Shown piece by piece: positions 37,669 to 47,034 of a stretch of DNA of 60,662 nt. Position numbers and translations under genes: made by a program. Within the stretch, counting starts at the first letter, position 1. Every line of letters begins with the position of its first letter. The notes under the pieces are model-generated. The model was given only the letters and a program-made list of their open reading frames with translations, was not told the origin of the DNA and ran no database searches. The stretch is from Verrucomicrobia bacterium UBA7008. GTDB lineage: Bacteria > Verrucomicrobiota > Kiritimatiellia > RFP12 > UBA1067. The stretch spans positions 6,389 through 67,050 of the forward strand of contig DJXI01000058.1 in NCBI GenBank assembly GCA_002449695.1, read 5' to 3'.

Positions 37669-39279
37669 TTACTCAGCGAATTCCGTCGTGCCCACGCTCA
37701 CCTTGAAGAAGCCCGCCGCTTTCGTCAGGCCCTTGACCTCGATCTTCGCGCCCGTGCTGACGTCCGTCGCGGTCGTCGCGATCGGCAGCGCGCTGCCGCT
37801 CTCGACCTTGTAGTAGAAGCCGGCCGGAAGCGCCACACTTGTCGCGCCCGCGTCAACGGCCGCCAGCGCCTCCTCAACCGCAACTTTGACATCCGCTTTC
37901 AGCGCGGTCTCGTTCAGCGCGGCGGTCACTTCCCACTTATGTGTGTCCGCATTGTAGGTCGCAGTCTTGGTGAAGTACGCATTGTACGCGGCCTTCGCCT
38001 CATTGCTCAGACTGTCGGCATTCGGCGCGACCACGGTCACCATCGCCTCAACAGCGGCCTTGGTGTAAGTGGTGCCATCCTCGTCCGCAACATAGCCCGT
38101 GCCATTTGCATTGATTTCGGTTGTATCTTCCGGCTCATCGCCGCCTTCGTTTTCAGTGATGGTGATGACCAACGCAGCCGTATCGCCGTCACCATACTTT
38201 GAACCGTCAATGGTGATCGTATAGACGGAAGAACCTTCTTCGTCACCCTCGCCATCCGTCTTGACAATGTTCGCCTGATCAACCTGGACGCCGTTAATCG
38301 TCGCCGTCACCGTGACATCCCAAGCACTCACCATGCGAACGACGAACTTTGCATCGTCACCAACCGCAACAGTCGCAGTGGCAGCATAGGTTCCCGTTTT
38401 ATCCTCGCCTTCAAGCGCCCATGCATCAACAATATCATTCTCGTTGCCCGCCAAACGCACCTGTTCCAGCGTCACACTTGCAGTAAACTCGTCAACCTCC
38501 ACCGGCGGGAACGGATCGGTCGTCGTCCAGACCACATTGTCAAGCGCGCCCGTGCCCTGGAAGCCCGCTTCGGCAATCACATACTTGTTAACACCCGTCT
38601 GAACGAGGCTATAGAAATCGGTCGTCTTATCCGTCGCCTTGACCGGTTCCCCATCAATGTAGACATTGAAATAGGTGAGCTTGTTGTCGTCAACCGCAGC
38701 CTTGACCGTCAGGCGATACCAGGTATCAGCCGCATAATCACCGTCAACGGCGTCAACGGTGAAATTGGTCGGATCATACTCTCCCGTGAGCGCATTGTAA
38801 AGACCCGCCGTCACAACGAGGTTGGTCTTCGTGTCGTCGCCCTTCAGCCACACGAGGAGCTTATCGCCGTCCGAGGCCTCGACATCCGTCTCGCTCGCCG
38901 TGAACTTGACATTGGCATCGAAGAACACCGCCCCTTGATTGAGGTCGACGCTGCCCGCCTCCGCGCCCGCCTTGCGGTACATCACATCGTTGCCCGTATC
39001 GACCGACAGGAAGTAGTCGCCTGCGGTTTCAAAATCGTCCGGCAGATTCGTCGGCTTAACAACATCCTCACCGTATGTCTTCAGCACGGTCTGGGAGAAG
39101 TCACCCGTTCCTGTCCAGTACTGCGTACCAGAATCGGGGCTGCCCGAATCACTCGTGTTGACCGCGAAATCATTATTATTTTTGACGTAGTCTTCGAACC
39201 CAGTCGAGTTCAGAACTTCGGCCTGCGCCAGAGCGGCGAAACCGAGTGCTGCGACTGTCGTCATCATCAGCTTTTTCAT
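37669..39279 (-). CDS. Secreted protein with an N-terminal lectin-like beta-sandwich and Ig-like region
   Basis: ATG 39279 is chosen because AAAGGAG lies eight bases upstream and the product (536 residues) then begins with a clean signal peptide, MKKLMMTTVAALGFAALAQA. Residues of about 22-260 look like a LamG/concanavalin-type sandwich (STGFEDY, DTWYRLTVKAAVDD, FNVYIDGEPV, ALDNVVW). A beta-rich Ig-like segment follows, then an acidic linker and a C-terminal region ending in GFFKVSVGTTEFAE. The FFKV ending recurs in the giant protein at 8334-24092. The gene has its own candidate promoter and a strong terminator, so it is monocistronic. Its base composition looks less GC-rich than its neighbours. 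Function unknown; extracellular. Confidence 0.75.
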   Translation of the reverse strand: MKKLMMTTVAALGFAALAQAEVLNSTGFEDYVKNNNDFAVNTSDSGSPDSGTQYWTGTGDFSQTVLKTYGEDVVKPTNLPDDFETAGDYFLSVDTGNDVMYRKAGAEAGSVDLNQGAVFFDANVKFTASETDVEASDGDKLLVWLKGDDTKTNLVVTAGLYNALTGEYDPTNFTVDAVDGDYAADTWYRLTVKAAVDDNKLTYFNVYIDGEPVKATDKTTDFYSLVQTGVNKYVIAEAGFQGTGALDNVVWTTTDPFPPVEVDEFTASVTLEQVRLAGNENDIVDAWALEGEDKTGTYAATATVAVGDDAKFVVRMVSAWDVTVTATINGVQVDQANIVKTDGEGDEEGSSVYTITIDGSKYGDGDTAALVITITENEGGDEPEDTTEINANGTGYVADEDGTTYTKAAVEAMVTVVAPNADSLSNEAKAAYNAYFTKTATYNADTHKWEVTAALNETALKADVKVAVEEALAAVDAGATSVALPAGFYYKVESGSALPIATTATDVSTGAKIEVKGLTKAAGFFKVSVGTTEFAE

Positions 39280-39337
39280 GGTTTTTTCTCCTTTGTTTGT
39301 TGTGTTTTGAAATCTGCCTTTTCCAATGTTCGCCATC

Positions 39338-39366
39338 ATTCTACCAAATATTCTTCTCCCCCGCAA
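39338..39366 (-). promoter_or_regulatory. Candidate promoter of the secreted-protein gene
   Basis: TTGCGG (39366-39361) and TAGAAT (39343-39338; five of six -10 matches) are 17 bases apart on the minus strand, about 60 bases before ATG 39279. The -35 match is weak (three of six) and overlaps a small CCCCC-GGGGG hairpin. Confidence 0.35.
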
Positions 39367-39402
39367 GGGGGAATTTAAAAAATTTTCACCCGCATGGGGG
39401 AA
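39358..39402. repeat. Twin CCCGCA(A/T)GGGGG hairpin motifs around the manC stop
   Basis: Two copies of a 14-base motif (about 39359-39373 and 39388-39402) flank an AT-rich near-palindrome. One copy codes the last residues of manC. No U tract follows the downstream hairpin on the coding strand, so I do not call a terminator. Confidence 0.5.
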
Positions 39403-40471
39403 AAGCGAAGGAGCGGACGAGCTGCTTCACGTCCTGCGCGCGGTCGCGCGCACAGACGAGCGTCGCGTGCGGCGTGTGCACCACGACGACATTCTCCAGC
39501 CCGACCACCGCCGTCACGTGCGCGTCGTCCGACACGATGATGTTGTTCCCCGCGTCGTACACCGCCGTCTTCCCCAGCCGCACGTTCCCGCGCGCGTCCG
39601 CCGGAAAGTGCGCGGCAATCGCGTTCCAGCCGCCCACGTCGTCCCACGTGAACGCACAGCGCGCGACCAGGATGTTCGTCGCCTTCTCCATCACCGCGTA
39701 GTCCACGCTCGTCGCGCGGATCGCGGGATAGCGCGCCGCCATCACCGCCTCCACGTCCGGCGCGGCGGCGACGGCCTCGATCAGCCCGCTGAACTCCGGC
39801 GCGTGCGCGGCAAACGCCGCCGCCATCGTCGACGCCTTCCAGATGAACATCCCCGCGTTCCAGCTGTAGCGGCCCGTCGCGAGATACGCCCGGGCCGTCT
39901 CCAGATCGGGCTTCTCCACAAACCGCTCCACCTTCGCAAATTCGCTCGCCGTGCCGAAATCAACCTTCTCCGCGCGCGCGATGTAGCCGAAACCCGTCGC
40001 GGGATGGTCCGGCTCGACGCCGAGCGTGACGATCGCGTCGCTTCGGGCCGCGACCGCGAGCGCATCGCCCAGGACGCGGCGGAACGCCTCCTCCGGCGTC
40101 ATCAGCTGATCGGCCGTCAGGATCGCGCCCACGGCGTCCGCGCCGCCGCGCGCGCGCACCATCCCGACCGCGACCGCCACGGCCGCCGCCGTATCGCGCC
40201 GGCACGGCTCGCCGACGATGTTGGCCGGCGGCACCATCGGCAGCGCCGCGCGCGTCTGGGCGACGAACCGCGCGGCGGTGATGACGAGGATGCGTTCCGG
40301 CGGGATCAGGCCCGCGAGCCGGTCCGCCGCGTGGCGGATCAGCGGCTTGCCGCCGAAAAGCTCGACGAACTGCTTGGGCCGTTCCGGCGTCGACAGCGGC
40401 CACAGCCGCTCGCCGCCGCCGCCCGCCAGAATCACCGCGTAGGAGTCGCCGCGCGCCATCGTCTTACGCAT
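39386..40471 (-). CDS. manC: Mannose-1-phosphate guanylyltransferase
   Basis: The enzyme makes GDP-mannose from mannose 1-phosphate and GTP. The 361-residue protein holds only the nucleotidyltransferase part and lacks the C-terminal isomerase of bifunctional AlgA/ManC. Visible motifs are [13 protein letters not shown] followed by RPKQF (the GTP-binding loop), [30 protein letters not shown] and VDYAVMEK. The ATG at 40471 overlaps the end of gmd by eight bases; ATG 40459 is an alternative. With gmd it forms a two-gene unit feeding GDP-mannose into deoxyhexose synthesis. The last codons lie in a CCCGCATGGGGG motif repeated just downstream. Confidence 0.93.
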   Translation of the reverse strand: MRKTMARGDSYAVILAGGGGERLWPLSTPERPKQFVELFGGKPLIRHAADRLAGLIPPERILVITAARFVAQTRAALPMVPPANIVGEPCRRDTAAAVAVAVGMVRARGGADAVGAILTADQLMTPEEAFRRVLGDALAVAARSDAIVTLGVEPDHPATGFGYIARAEKVDFGTASEFAKVERFVEKPDLETARAYLATGRYSWNAGMFIWKASTMAAAFAAHAPEFSGLIEAVAAAPDVEAVMAARYPAIRATSVDYAVMEKATNILVARCAFTWDDVGGWNAIAAHFPADARGNVRLGKTAVYDAGNNIIVSDDAHVTAVVGLENVVVVHTPHATLVCARDRAQDVKQLVRSFAFPPCG

Positions 40472-41471
40472 TCTTGAGCTTCAGTTCCTTCTCCGCGAGC
40501 GCGAGGTCGGCCTCGACCATCATCTTGACGAGCTCGGGGAACTTGACCTTCGGCTCCCAGCCGAGCTCGGTGCGCGCCTTCGTCGCGTCGCCGAGGAGCT
40601 GGTCCACTTCCGTCGGGCGGATGTAGCGCGCGTCGTACGCGACGTACTTCTCCCAGTCGAGATCGACCATCCCGAACGCGAGCTTGAGGAACTCCTTGAC
40701 GGAATGCATCTCGCCCGTCGCGAGCACGAAGTCCTCGGGACGCTCGTGCTGGAGGATGCGCCACATGCCCTCCACGTAGTCGCCCGCGAAGCCCCAGTCG
40801 CGCAGCGAATTGATGTTGCCCATGTAGAGCTTGTCCTGCAGCCCCATCTTGATGCGGCCGACGGCGCGCGTGATCTTGCGCGTCACGAACGTCTCGCCGC
40901 GGCGGGGCGACTCGTGGTTGAAGAGGATGCCGTTCGACGCGAAGACGCTGTACGCCTCGCGGTAGTTGCGCACGGCCCAGTACGCGTAGAGCTTGGCGAC
41001 GGCGTAGGGGCTGCGCGGATAGAACGGCGTCGTCTCCTTCTGCGGCACTTCCTGCACGAGACCGAAGAGCTCCGAGGTCGACGCCTGGTAGAAGCGCGTC
41101 TTGCCGGCGCGGCCCGTCAGGTGGATCGCCTCCAGGAGCCGCATCGCGCCGAGCGCGTCCACGTCGCCCGTGAACTCGGGCGAATCGAACGACACGCGCA
41201 CGTGGCTCTGCGCCGCGAGGTTGTAGATCTCGTCCGGCGCGATCTCGTAGACGAGGCGGATCAGGTTCGAGCTGTCGCCCATGTCGCCGTAGTGGAGGAA
41301 GAGCGTGCGCCCGTTGATGTGCGGATCCTGGTAGAGGTGCTCGATGCGGCCGGTGTTGAACGTCGACGCGCGGCGGATGAGGCCGTGGACCTCGTAGCCC
41401 TTGGCGAGCAGCAGTTCCGCGAGATAGGAGCCGTCCTGGCCCGTGATGCCGGTGATGAGTGCTTTTTTCAT
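40464..41471 (-). CDS. gmd: GDP-mannose 4,6-dehydratase
   Basis: Gmd converts GDP-D-mannose to GDP-4-keto-6-deoxy-D-mannose, the precursor of GDP-fucose, GDP-rhamnose or perosamine. The 335-residue extended short-chain dehydrogenase has the Rossmann motif [13 protein letters not shown], the NADP-binding RRAST segment, NLAAQSHV, the catalytic STSELFG, YxxxK as YAVAK, and [16 protein letters not shown]. Length is normal. It lies just after its own extended -10 promoter and is translationally coupled to manC. The final sugar is unknown because no reductase or epimerase gene is present here. Confidence 0.96.
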   Translation of the reverse strand: MKKALITGITGQDGSYLAELLLAKGYEVHGLIRRASTFNTGRIEHLYQDPHINGRTLFLHYGDMGDSSNLIRLVYEIAPDEIYNLAAQSHVRVSFDSPEFTGDVDALGAMRLLEAIHLTGRAGKTRFYQASTSELFGLVQEVPQKETTPFYPRSPYAVAKLYAYWAVRNYREAYSVFASNGILFNHESPRRGETFVTRKITRAVGRIKMGLQDKLYMGNINSLRDWGFAGDYVEGMWRILQHERPEDFVLATGEMHSVKEFLKLAFGMVDLDWEKYVAYDARYIRPTEVDQLLGDATKARTELGWEPKVKFPELVKMMVEADLALAEKELKLKNA

Positions 41472-41481
41472 AGAGAGTGTC

Positions 41482-41493
41482 AGTATATCATAT
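41482..41493 (-). promoter_or_regulatory. Extended -10 promoter of gmd-manC
   Basis: The minus strand reads TGATATACT about ten bases before ATG 41471. It matches the TGATATAAT core of the promoters at 37244 and 52161. I see no convincing -35, which extended -10 promoters do not need. The transcript leader would be very short. Confidence 0.45.
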
Positions 41494-41498
41494 TCGCG

Positions 41499-42092
41499 CT
41501 AGGCGCGCAGGATCCCGAGCTCGAACGCGCGGCCGACGGCGCTCGTCGCGTTCGGCACGTGCAGCTTGACCATGATCCCCTTCAGGTGCGTCTTGACCGA
41601 CTCCGAGCCGATGCCGAGCGCGGCCGCGATCTGGTCGCGCTGGAGCCCCTTCGCGAGGTGGCGCAGGACGTCGAGCTCGCGCGCGGTGAGCGGCGAGGGC
41701 GCCGACTGGAACACCTCGCAGACGAAGTCGCCGCCGCCCGCGGCGATTTCGCGGATCGCCTCCGAGAGACGGTCCTGGTCCACGTCCTTGGGCAGATACC
41801 CCTTCGCGCCCAGCTCGCGCGCGCGCTGCTCCTCGTCCTTGAGCGGCATCCCGGCCAGCAGCAGGACCTTCGCGCCCTTCAGCCGCTCCAGCATGGCGAA
41901 CCCGTCGAGCTTCGGCATGCGCACGTCGCTCAGGATCACGTCGGGCCGCGCCTCGGCGACGAGTTTCAGCGCCTCTTCGCCGTTGGCGGCGAGCCCCGCG
42001 ACGGCGAAGCCCTCCTCGCTCTCCAGCATCGCCGCCAGGCCCTCGCGGACCATCGGGTGGTCGTCGACGATCAGTATGCGGATCTTGTCCAC
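41499..42092 (-). CDS. NarL/FixJ-type response regulator at the end of the pilin operon
   Basis: The 197-residue protein has a receiver domain (LIVDDHPMVREGL, phospho-acceptor Asp56 in LSDVRMP, Lys in GYLPKD) and a C-terminal LuxR-type helix-turn-helix (LTARELDVLRHLAKG, then SVKTHLKGIMVKL). The position usually held by a switch Thr/Ser after the fourth strand is Ala (LLLAGM). Translation starts at GTG 42092, directly after the TAA of the prepilin gene, with GAGG overlapping that stop, so the two are coupled. No histidine kinase gene is in the window. It may regulate pilus genes; the target is inferred from the operon only. Confidence 0.9.
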   Translation of the reverse strand: MDKIRILIVDDHPMVREGLAAMLESEEGFAVAGLAANGEEALKLVAEARPDVILSDVRMPKLDGFAMLERLKGAKVLLLAGMPLKDEEQRARELGAKGYLPKDVDQDRLSEAIREIAAGGGDFVCEVFQSAPSPLTARELDVLRHLAKGLQRDQIAAALGIGSESVKTHLKGIMVKLHVPNATSAVGRAFELGILRA

Positions 42093-43004
42093 TTACCTCA
42101 GCTCCTCGTAGCGGTCGCCCTTGAAGGTGAAGTCCGTTCCGGTGCAGAGCCACTCGGTCAGCTTGCGGTGGTCGCCGGAGGAAAGGCCGCTCTTGGGCAT
42201 CGTCAGCTTCTCGGTGTGCGCGTCGGCGAAGACGACGTGCGCGACCTTCGTGCGCTTGCCGGCGGTGTGGTTGAAGCCGATCAGCTCGCCGCCCTCGTTC
42301 GTCTTGTACTGGAGCACGCAGTCGTTGACCGTGCCCGCCGACGCGCTGTCGTCGACCGGCTCGGACGTGTAGCCCTCCTGGAACTGGAGCTCGGCGAGCA
42401 GCAGCCGGCGGTCGGCGCGGTCGAGCGTGTCGTAGCGGATGCCGTAGTACGAATCCGGCTTCGCGCTGCCGCCCTTCGTGTTGTCCCAGCCGAAGAAGCT
42501 GTTCATCACGTACGTCCAGAGCGGGCGGTTGCGCTGGAAGCGCTTGAGGCGCGTGTGCTCGGGGCAGACGAACAGCTCGCGGTTGCCCGAGATGTGCTTC
42601 CAGAGGACGCCGTTCGTCAGCGCGTACGTACGCTTGATGTCGTCCTGGTCGTAGCTGCTCGTCATCCAGCTCGCGCTCGCGATGTGCGACTGCACGGTGC
42701 CCGCGTACGCGCCCTGCGAATCCCAGCTGATCCAGCCGGGCATCTCGCGGTAGCGCATCTTGACGTTGCGGATGCCCTGCGACTCGTCGATGCCCACGCG
42801 CTCGATCGATCCGGCGAGCGGGTAGAAGCCGAACGACATGCCGTACGTCTGGCACGCGGTCGCGAGGTTGCGCATGTTCGTCAGGCACTTGACGGCGCGC
42901 GCCGATTCGGTGCCGCCAGCGAACGAGCCGATCAGCACGGCGGAGAGAATGCCCAGAATGCCGATGACGACGAGCAGTTCAACGAGGGTGAAGCCTTTTT
43001 TCAT
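42093..43004 (-). CDS. Prepilin-like protein with H-x-DxH-type C-terminus
   Basis: The 303-residue product starts with a type III signal, MKKG followed by FTLVELLVVIGILGIL (cleavage after Gly4, Glu at +5). The body resembles the large prepilin-like proteins common in Planctomycetes and Verrucomicrobia: CLTNMRNLATACQTYG near residue 45, FVCPEH, and a C-terminal NHTAGKRTKVAHVVFADAH segment similar to the H-X9-DG motif. It is the last structural gene before the response regulator. GGAG in the end of the upstream gene serves as ribosome site. Confidence 0.85.
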   Translation of the reverse strand: MKKGFTLVELLVVIGILGILSAVLIGSFAGGTESARAVKCLTNMRNLATACQTYGMSFGFYPLAGSIERVGIDESQGIRNVKMRYREMPGWISWDSQGAYAGTVQSHIASASWMTSSYDQDDIKRTYALTNGVLWKHISGNRELFVCPEHTRLKRFQRNRPLWTYVMNSFFGWDNTKGGSAKPDSYYGIRYDTLDRADRRLLLAELQFQEGYTSEPVDDSASAGTVNDCVLQYKTNEGGELIGFNHTAGKRTKVAHVVFADAHTEKLTMPKSGLSSGDHRKLTEWLCTGTDFTFKGDRYEELR

Positions 43005-43011
43005 GGTGTGT

Positions 43012-46000
43012 TTACTCCAGCTGCTTGTAGAAGAGGATGCGCGTGCGGTGCGGGTAGCCGCTGCCGGACTCGCCGGCGTTCGACACGTTGCCCGAGGTCG
43101 CGGTCGGGTCGCGCCAGACGAGCGCCACCGCGCGGCCGCCGAGCTGCGGCGGAATCCGGCTCATCATGCCGCCGCCCATCATCAGCGGTTCGGCGCGCAC
43201 GAAGATGAGGAAGAGCTGCTGCCGCGCGGCGAAGCAGTCGCGCCAGAAGCCGTAGAGGAACGAACGGTCGGCGCTCCACAGCTTGGTGGAGCCGAGGTTC
43301 ACGCCGCAGAAATCGCTTTCGTTCTGGCCCTCCCAGTCGAGATCGTCGAACGCGGCCTTCCAGTCCGCCCGGCCGCCGGACGGCTCCGGCACGCCCTCGT
43401 CGCCCGTCGTGTCGCGGCCGCGCATCTTGTCCATGAACGCGCCGGCGATCGCCTCGAGCTTCGCGTACTCGATGCGCGTGTCGCTCTGCATCGCGTTCCA
43501 GGCGTACTGCGAGTTGAACTCCTGCGCCGACAGATCCTCCAGCGCCTCCTCCTGATTGTTCGTCGAGGCCATGCGCCAGTCGACGGGCGTGTTGGCGAAG
43601 GCCGCCATGACGACGTTCGTCTGGTCGCTGTAGGGGTTCACCTTGAAGCCCGTGCCCGCGCTCGTGAAGCCGCAGCCCTCGAAGTCGTCGGCGCTCCCCG
43701 AGCCGCAGTCGTAGGCGCAGTACGTCTTCCACATGATGCCGGAGTTGAGCGCGCCGCCGGCGTTGGCGGCGAACTCGCTGCGGCCGTCGGGCCGCGCGTA
43801 GTGGCCCGTGGTGGCGTCGCCCTTCGCGTCGAGCCGCGTGCCGAGGCTCGGAATCAGCGCGAGCTCGTAGATCGACTGGAGATAGCCCTGGTCGCTCGTC
43901 GCCAGGAAGATGTCGCCGTCGCGGTCGGGCGCGGTGGTGTTGTTCAGCCAGTCGTTCGCGGTCGCGTTCGCCGCCTGGTACCAGCTTTCCGGCGCGTGGT
44001 TGAAGCGCGGATCGTCCACCTTCACGGCCGCGGGGCTGAGCTGGAGCGGCTGCTCGGTCGCGCCCGTATCCTCCATCCACTCCGAATCGTACCGGATCCG
44101 GATGCCCGTGCCGAAGCGCATCACCGGCCAGCTGCTGTTCGGATGGTCGACGCGCGTGACGATGCGGTCGTTGTCGATGTTGTTGAACGTCTTGTCGTCG
44201 AGGACGGAGGCCGGCACGAGATCGACCGTCTTGCTGTTCTTGTCGGTCACGCGCACCCACAGCGCGAGATTGAGCGACGCCGCGCCGCCGTTGCCGGCGT
44301 TGATCAGGTCGCGGAACTGGTTGTCGTTGGCGTACTCCGGCCGGACGACGCCGCGCGACGACAGCGGCGGCAGGCCGCAGTGCGCCTTGGCGACGCCGAA
44401 GCCGCAGCCCGCGCCCGCCGCCTGCGCGGCCTCGAGCGTGTTCGGCGTCGGCGTGAGAATGCCCGTGTTGGGGTTGGCCTGCCACGTGCGCGTCCACGTG
44501 TACGTCACCTCCATGACCGGCGTCTGGCCGAGCGTCGAGGCGACGCCGCGCGCGCCGCGCGTGTCGATCGACAGCTCCTTGACGGCGTCCTCCTCGGAAT
44601 CGCGGTTCTGCGACTTGAGGTCGAGCTGCTGCGCCGCGCCGAAGGGGATGTTGAGGATGCCGTCCTTCAGCGTCGGGTTCGCCGACGTCAGCTCGCCCGT
44701 GTTCGCGATGTGCAGCGCGTCGTCGGCGCTCGACCTCAGGCCCATCGGGTCGCCGTCGAGCGTGAAGAAGAGCGCCATCTTGCCGTCGACCTTGAAGTTC
44801 TCGCCCGAGATCGCGTCCTCGTGGGCGAAGGGATAGGCGAAGACGGACTTGATGCCCGCGCCGAGGCCCTCCGCGAACTTCTGGCCGTCGATCGTGTAGG
44901 ACACCTTCACGTACACCTGGTCCGTGCCGCCCGCCGGTCCCGTCGTCGGCGCCGGGCTCGTGCAGTCCTCGTTGCCGCAGACGTCGCTCGCATCCGCCTC
45001 GATCCGGAGCGCGGACGAGTCGAAGCCCGGCTTGAGCGCGACGCACATCGGCGCGCGTTCGACGGTCGGGATCGCGAGCGAGATCGGCACGCGGTCCTCG
45101 TCGAGGTAGTCGAAGAGCGCGGCCATGCCGAGCGTGGAGAGGCTGTCGTTCAATCGCCCGCTGCGCCCGACGATGTCCATCAGCGTCGTCCGGTTGCCCT
45201 CGCGGAGCTGGTCGTACGTGAAGGGCTGGTACTGGCCGTCGGCGAGGTCGTAGAGCTCGGAATAGTCGCTCTGCTCCTCCTCCGCCTCGGGCGATTCGGG
45301 CGGGAAGTAGCTGTCGGTGACGAACGTCATCTTCACCGCCTTGTCGACCTCGCCGTTGTAGAAGTTGCTGCGGCCGTCGCGGATGTAGCTGTAGAAGTAG
45401 CTCTTGATGTCGCCGAACGTCTGGCTGCCGAGCGCGAGGTTGAGGTCGCACAGCGACGTGAGCGGCACCTTGTTCGCGTAGTCGAAGCCGAGCCCGTCCG
45501 CGGCCTCGTCGCGGAACTGCTTCATGAACGTCTCGTCCCACTGGCTCGCCGCGCTGCCGGGGCTCGTGTGGCTCGCGTCCTCGAAGAGGTAGGCGAGCGA
45601 GATGCGGCGGCCCGACGCGGACGAGCGCGCCGTGTTGGCCGTCAGGCGGTTGACGTCGAAGTAGTCCGACACGTCGAGCGCGCAGAAGGCGTAGCGGCCC
45701 GCGTCGAATCCGAAGCTCTTCCACTCGCCGGCGGCCGACCGGCGCGAATAGTAGCGCGCCTCGTTGACGAGCGGCGGCGGGATGTAGGCCAGGCCCTCGA
45801 GCGTCAGCACGGGCGCGGTCGCGTCGGCGCTGCGGAGCGTGTTCGCGCCGATGTAGACGCGGTGCTTCCAGTAGTTGCGCTGACGGCCGATGTATTCGTT
45901 GCCGACGCCGGGATGCGGGTTGTTGGCGACGGCGAGGTCGATCTCGTCGATGGCGCGCGCGAGCGCCGACTTGACGAGATGGCGCGAGGCCGCGGCGCGG

Positions 46001-46116
46001 CGCAGGTAGCTCGACGGCAGGCGCGAATAGCGCATGTACGCCGAGAACGCGACCGCCGAGACGATCATGAAGGCCATCATGCCCAGGACGATGAGAAGCG
46101 CGGAACCTTTCTTCAT
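43012..46116 (-). CDS. Oversized GspK/PilX-like pseudopilin (1034 residues)
   Basis: The N-terminus MKKGSALLIVLGMMAF is the type III signal of the GspK/PilX class: cleavage after Gly4, and no Glu at +5, as in tip-located GspK. The following 30 residues are a hydrophobic helix and then SRHLVKSALARAIDEID, as in GspK. The protein is about three times longer than a normal GspK. The remainder is mixed alpha/beta with no motif I recognise; large GspK-like members also occur in the verrucomicrobial 'Verru_Chthon cassette' of prepilin genes. It overlaps the upstream gene by ATGA. A role as pseudopilus tip or secreted cap is inferred. Confidence 0.75.
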   Translation of the reverse strand: MKKGSALLIVLGMMAFMIVSAVAFSAYMRYSRLPSSYLRRAAASRHLVKSALARAIDEIDLAVANNPHPGVGNEYIGRQRNYWKHRVYIGANTLRSADATAPVLTLEGLAYIPPPLVNEARYYSRRSAAGEWKSFGFDAGRYAFCALDVSDYFDVNRLTANTARSSASGRRISLAYLFEDASHTSPGSAASQWDETFMKQFRDEAADGLGFDYANKVPLTSLCDLNLALGSQTFGDIKSYFYSYIRDGRSNFYNGEVDKAVKMTFVTDSYFPPESPEAEEEQSDYSELYDLADGQYQPFTYDQLREGNRTTLMDIVGRSGRLNDSLSTLGMAALFDYLDEDRVPISLAIPTVERAPMCVALKPGFDSSALRIEADASDVCGNEDCTSPAPTTGPAGGTDQVYVKVSYTIDGQKFAEGLGAGIKSVFAYPFAHEDAISGENFKVDGKMALFFTLDGDPMGLRSSADDALHIANTGELTSANPTLKDGILNIPFGAAQQLDLKSQNRDSEEDAVKELSIDTRGARGVASTLGQTPVMEVTYTWTRTWQANPNTGILTPTPNTLEAAQAAGAGCGFGVAKAHCGLPPLSSRGVVRPEYANDNQFRDLINAGNGGAASLNLALWVRVTDKNSKTVDLVPASVLDDKTFNNIDNDRIVTRVDHPNSSWPVMRFGTGIRIRYDSEWMEDTGATEQPLQLSPAAVKVDDPRFNHAPESWYQAANATANDWLNNTTAPDRDGDIFLATSDQGYLQSIYELALIPSLGTRLDAKGDATTGHYARPDGRSEFAANAGGALNSGIMWKTYCAYDCGSGSADDFEGCGFTSAGTGFKVNPYSDQTNVVMAAFANTPVDWRMASTNNQEEALEDLSAQEFNSQYAWNAMQSDTRIEYAKLEAIAGAFMDKMRGRDTTGDEGVPEPSGGRADWKAAFDDLDWEGQNESDFCGVNLGSTKLWSADRSFLYGFWRDCFAARQQLFLIFVRAEPLMMGGGMMSRIPPQLGGRAVALVWRDPTATSGNVSNAGESGSGYPHRTRILFYKQLE

Positions 46117-46577
46117 TTCCTCTCCTCCGCGTCAAGCCGGGTGAAGTTGGGCAGGTAGTAGCCCGTGGTGAGCGACGACATCGAGTTGAGCCCCGCGATC
46201 GCCCCTTCCTTGATCGTGACCTTGTAGGGCGTGCCCCACGGGTCGCGCATCACGCCGCCCGCCGAGAGCGACGCCATCAGCGTGGCGGGGATCTTGTCGC
46301 CCGAGTCGCCCGATTCCCGGCCGAGCAGGAAGCCGAGCGCGCCCGCGTCCGCGTCGCGGTCGGTCATCGGTTCGAGCCGGTAGGAGCCGCCGCGCGCGAA
46401 GTTCTCGTAGGCGAGGATCGCCTGCGCGACGATGCGGACCTCCGCGGTCGCCTTCTGGATGCGCGCGCGGCGCTGCGAGGCGTTGACGGATGTCGTCATC
46501 GCGCCCATGATGACGCCGATCATGCCGACGACCACCAAGAGCTCGATCAGGGTGAAACCTTTCTTATTCGAAGTCAT
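46113..46577 (-). CDS. GspG-like prepilin (154 residues)
   Basis: The signal is NKKG then FTLIELLVVVGMIGVI, with Glu at +5. The small body contains RDPWGTPYKV, the conserved Trp-Gly-x-Pro-Tyr block of major pseudopilins of the GspG class. The length is normal for GspG. It overlaps the upstream minor-prepilin gene by 14 bases and the GspK-like gene by four. Confidence 0.85.
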   Translation of the reverse strand: MTSNKKGFTLIELLVVVGMIGVIMGAMTTSVNASQRRARIQKATAEVRIVAQAILAYENFARGGSYRLEPMTDRDADAGALGFLLGRESGDSGDKIPATLMASLSAGGVMRDPWGTPYKVTIKEGAIAGLNSMSSLTTGYYLPNFTRLDAEERK

Positions 46578-47034
46578 CGGGGTAGCTCCATATGTCGTCC
46601 CACGTGTCGAACTCGCGGTCGGGCCCCGCGCACTTCACGTTCACAATGTAGTTCTTGCCGCCCGACGAGCCGCGCGAGCCGCCGACGCCCTTCTGGGTGA
46701 GGTCGCGCGGGCGCGTCGTCTTCGTCAGGCCCGTCAGGTACGTCGGCTTGTCGTCCGCCTCCGTCTCGGTCGAGACCGCGCGCGTGCGCAGCTCGCCCTC
46801 CTCGTTCCACGGCGAGAGCAGCTTGAGCGTCTCGTTGTTCCAGATGTAGAGGTCGTCGGCCTCCTCGCGGACGGCCGCGATGCATTCGCGCACGTCGCCC
46901 AGGTCCTCCACGACCGACGTGCCCGTGCGCCACGCGATCGAGGACTGGTTGAAAATCATGGTGAGGATCGTCACGAGCATCCCCAGAAGGAGGCTCGCCA
47001 CGAGGAGCTCAAGGATGGTAAAGCCCTTTTTCAT
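46564..47034 (-). CDS. GspJ/PilW-like minor prepilin (156 residues)
   Basis: The start at 47034 is set by the type III signal MKKGFTILELLVASLLLGML and a GGGGAAGG seven bases upstream. An in-frame open stretch further upstream is shadow of the next gene. After the helix, WRTGTSVVEDLGDVRECI resembles GspJ/PilW. The C-terminus is short and charged. Position between a GspI-like and the GspK-like gene fits the canonical I-J-K order. Confidence 0.8.
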   Translation of the reverse strand: MKKGFTILELLVASLLLGMLVTILTMIFNQSSIAWRTGTSVVEDLGDVRECIAAVREEADDLYIWNNETLKLLSPWNEEGELRTRAVSTETEADDKPTYLTGLTKTTRPRDLTQKGVGGSRGSSGGKNYIVNVKCAGPDREFDTWDDIWSYPDDFE

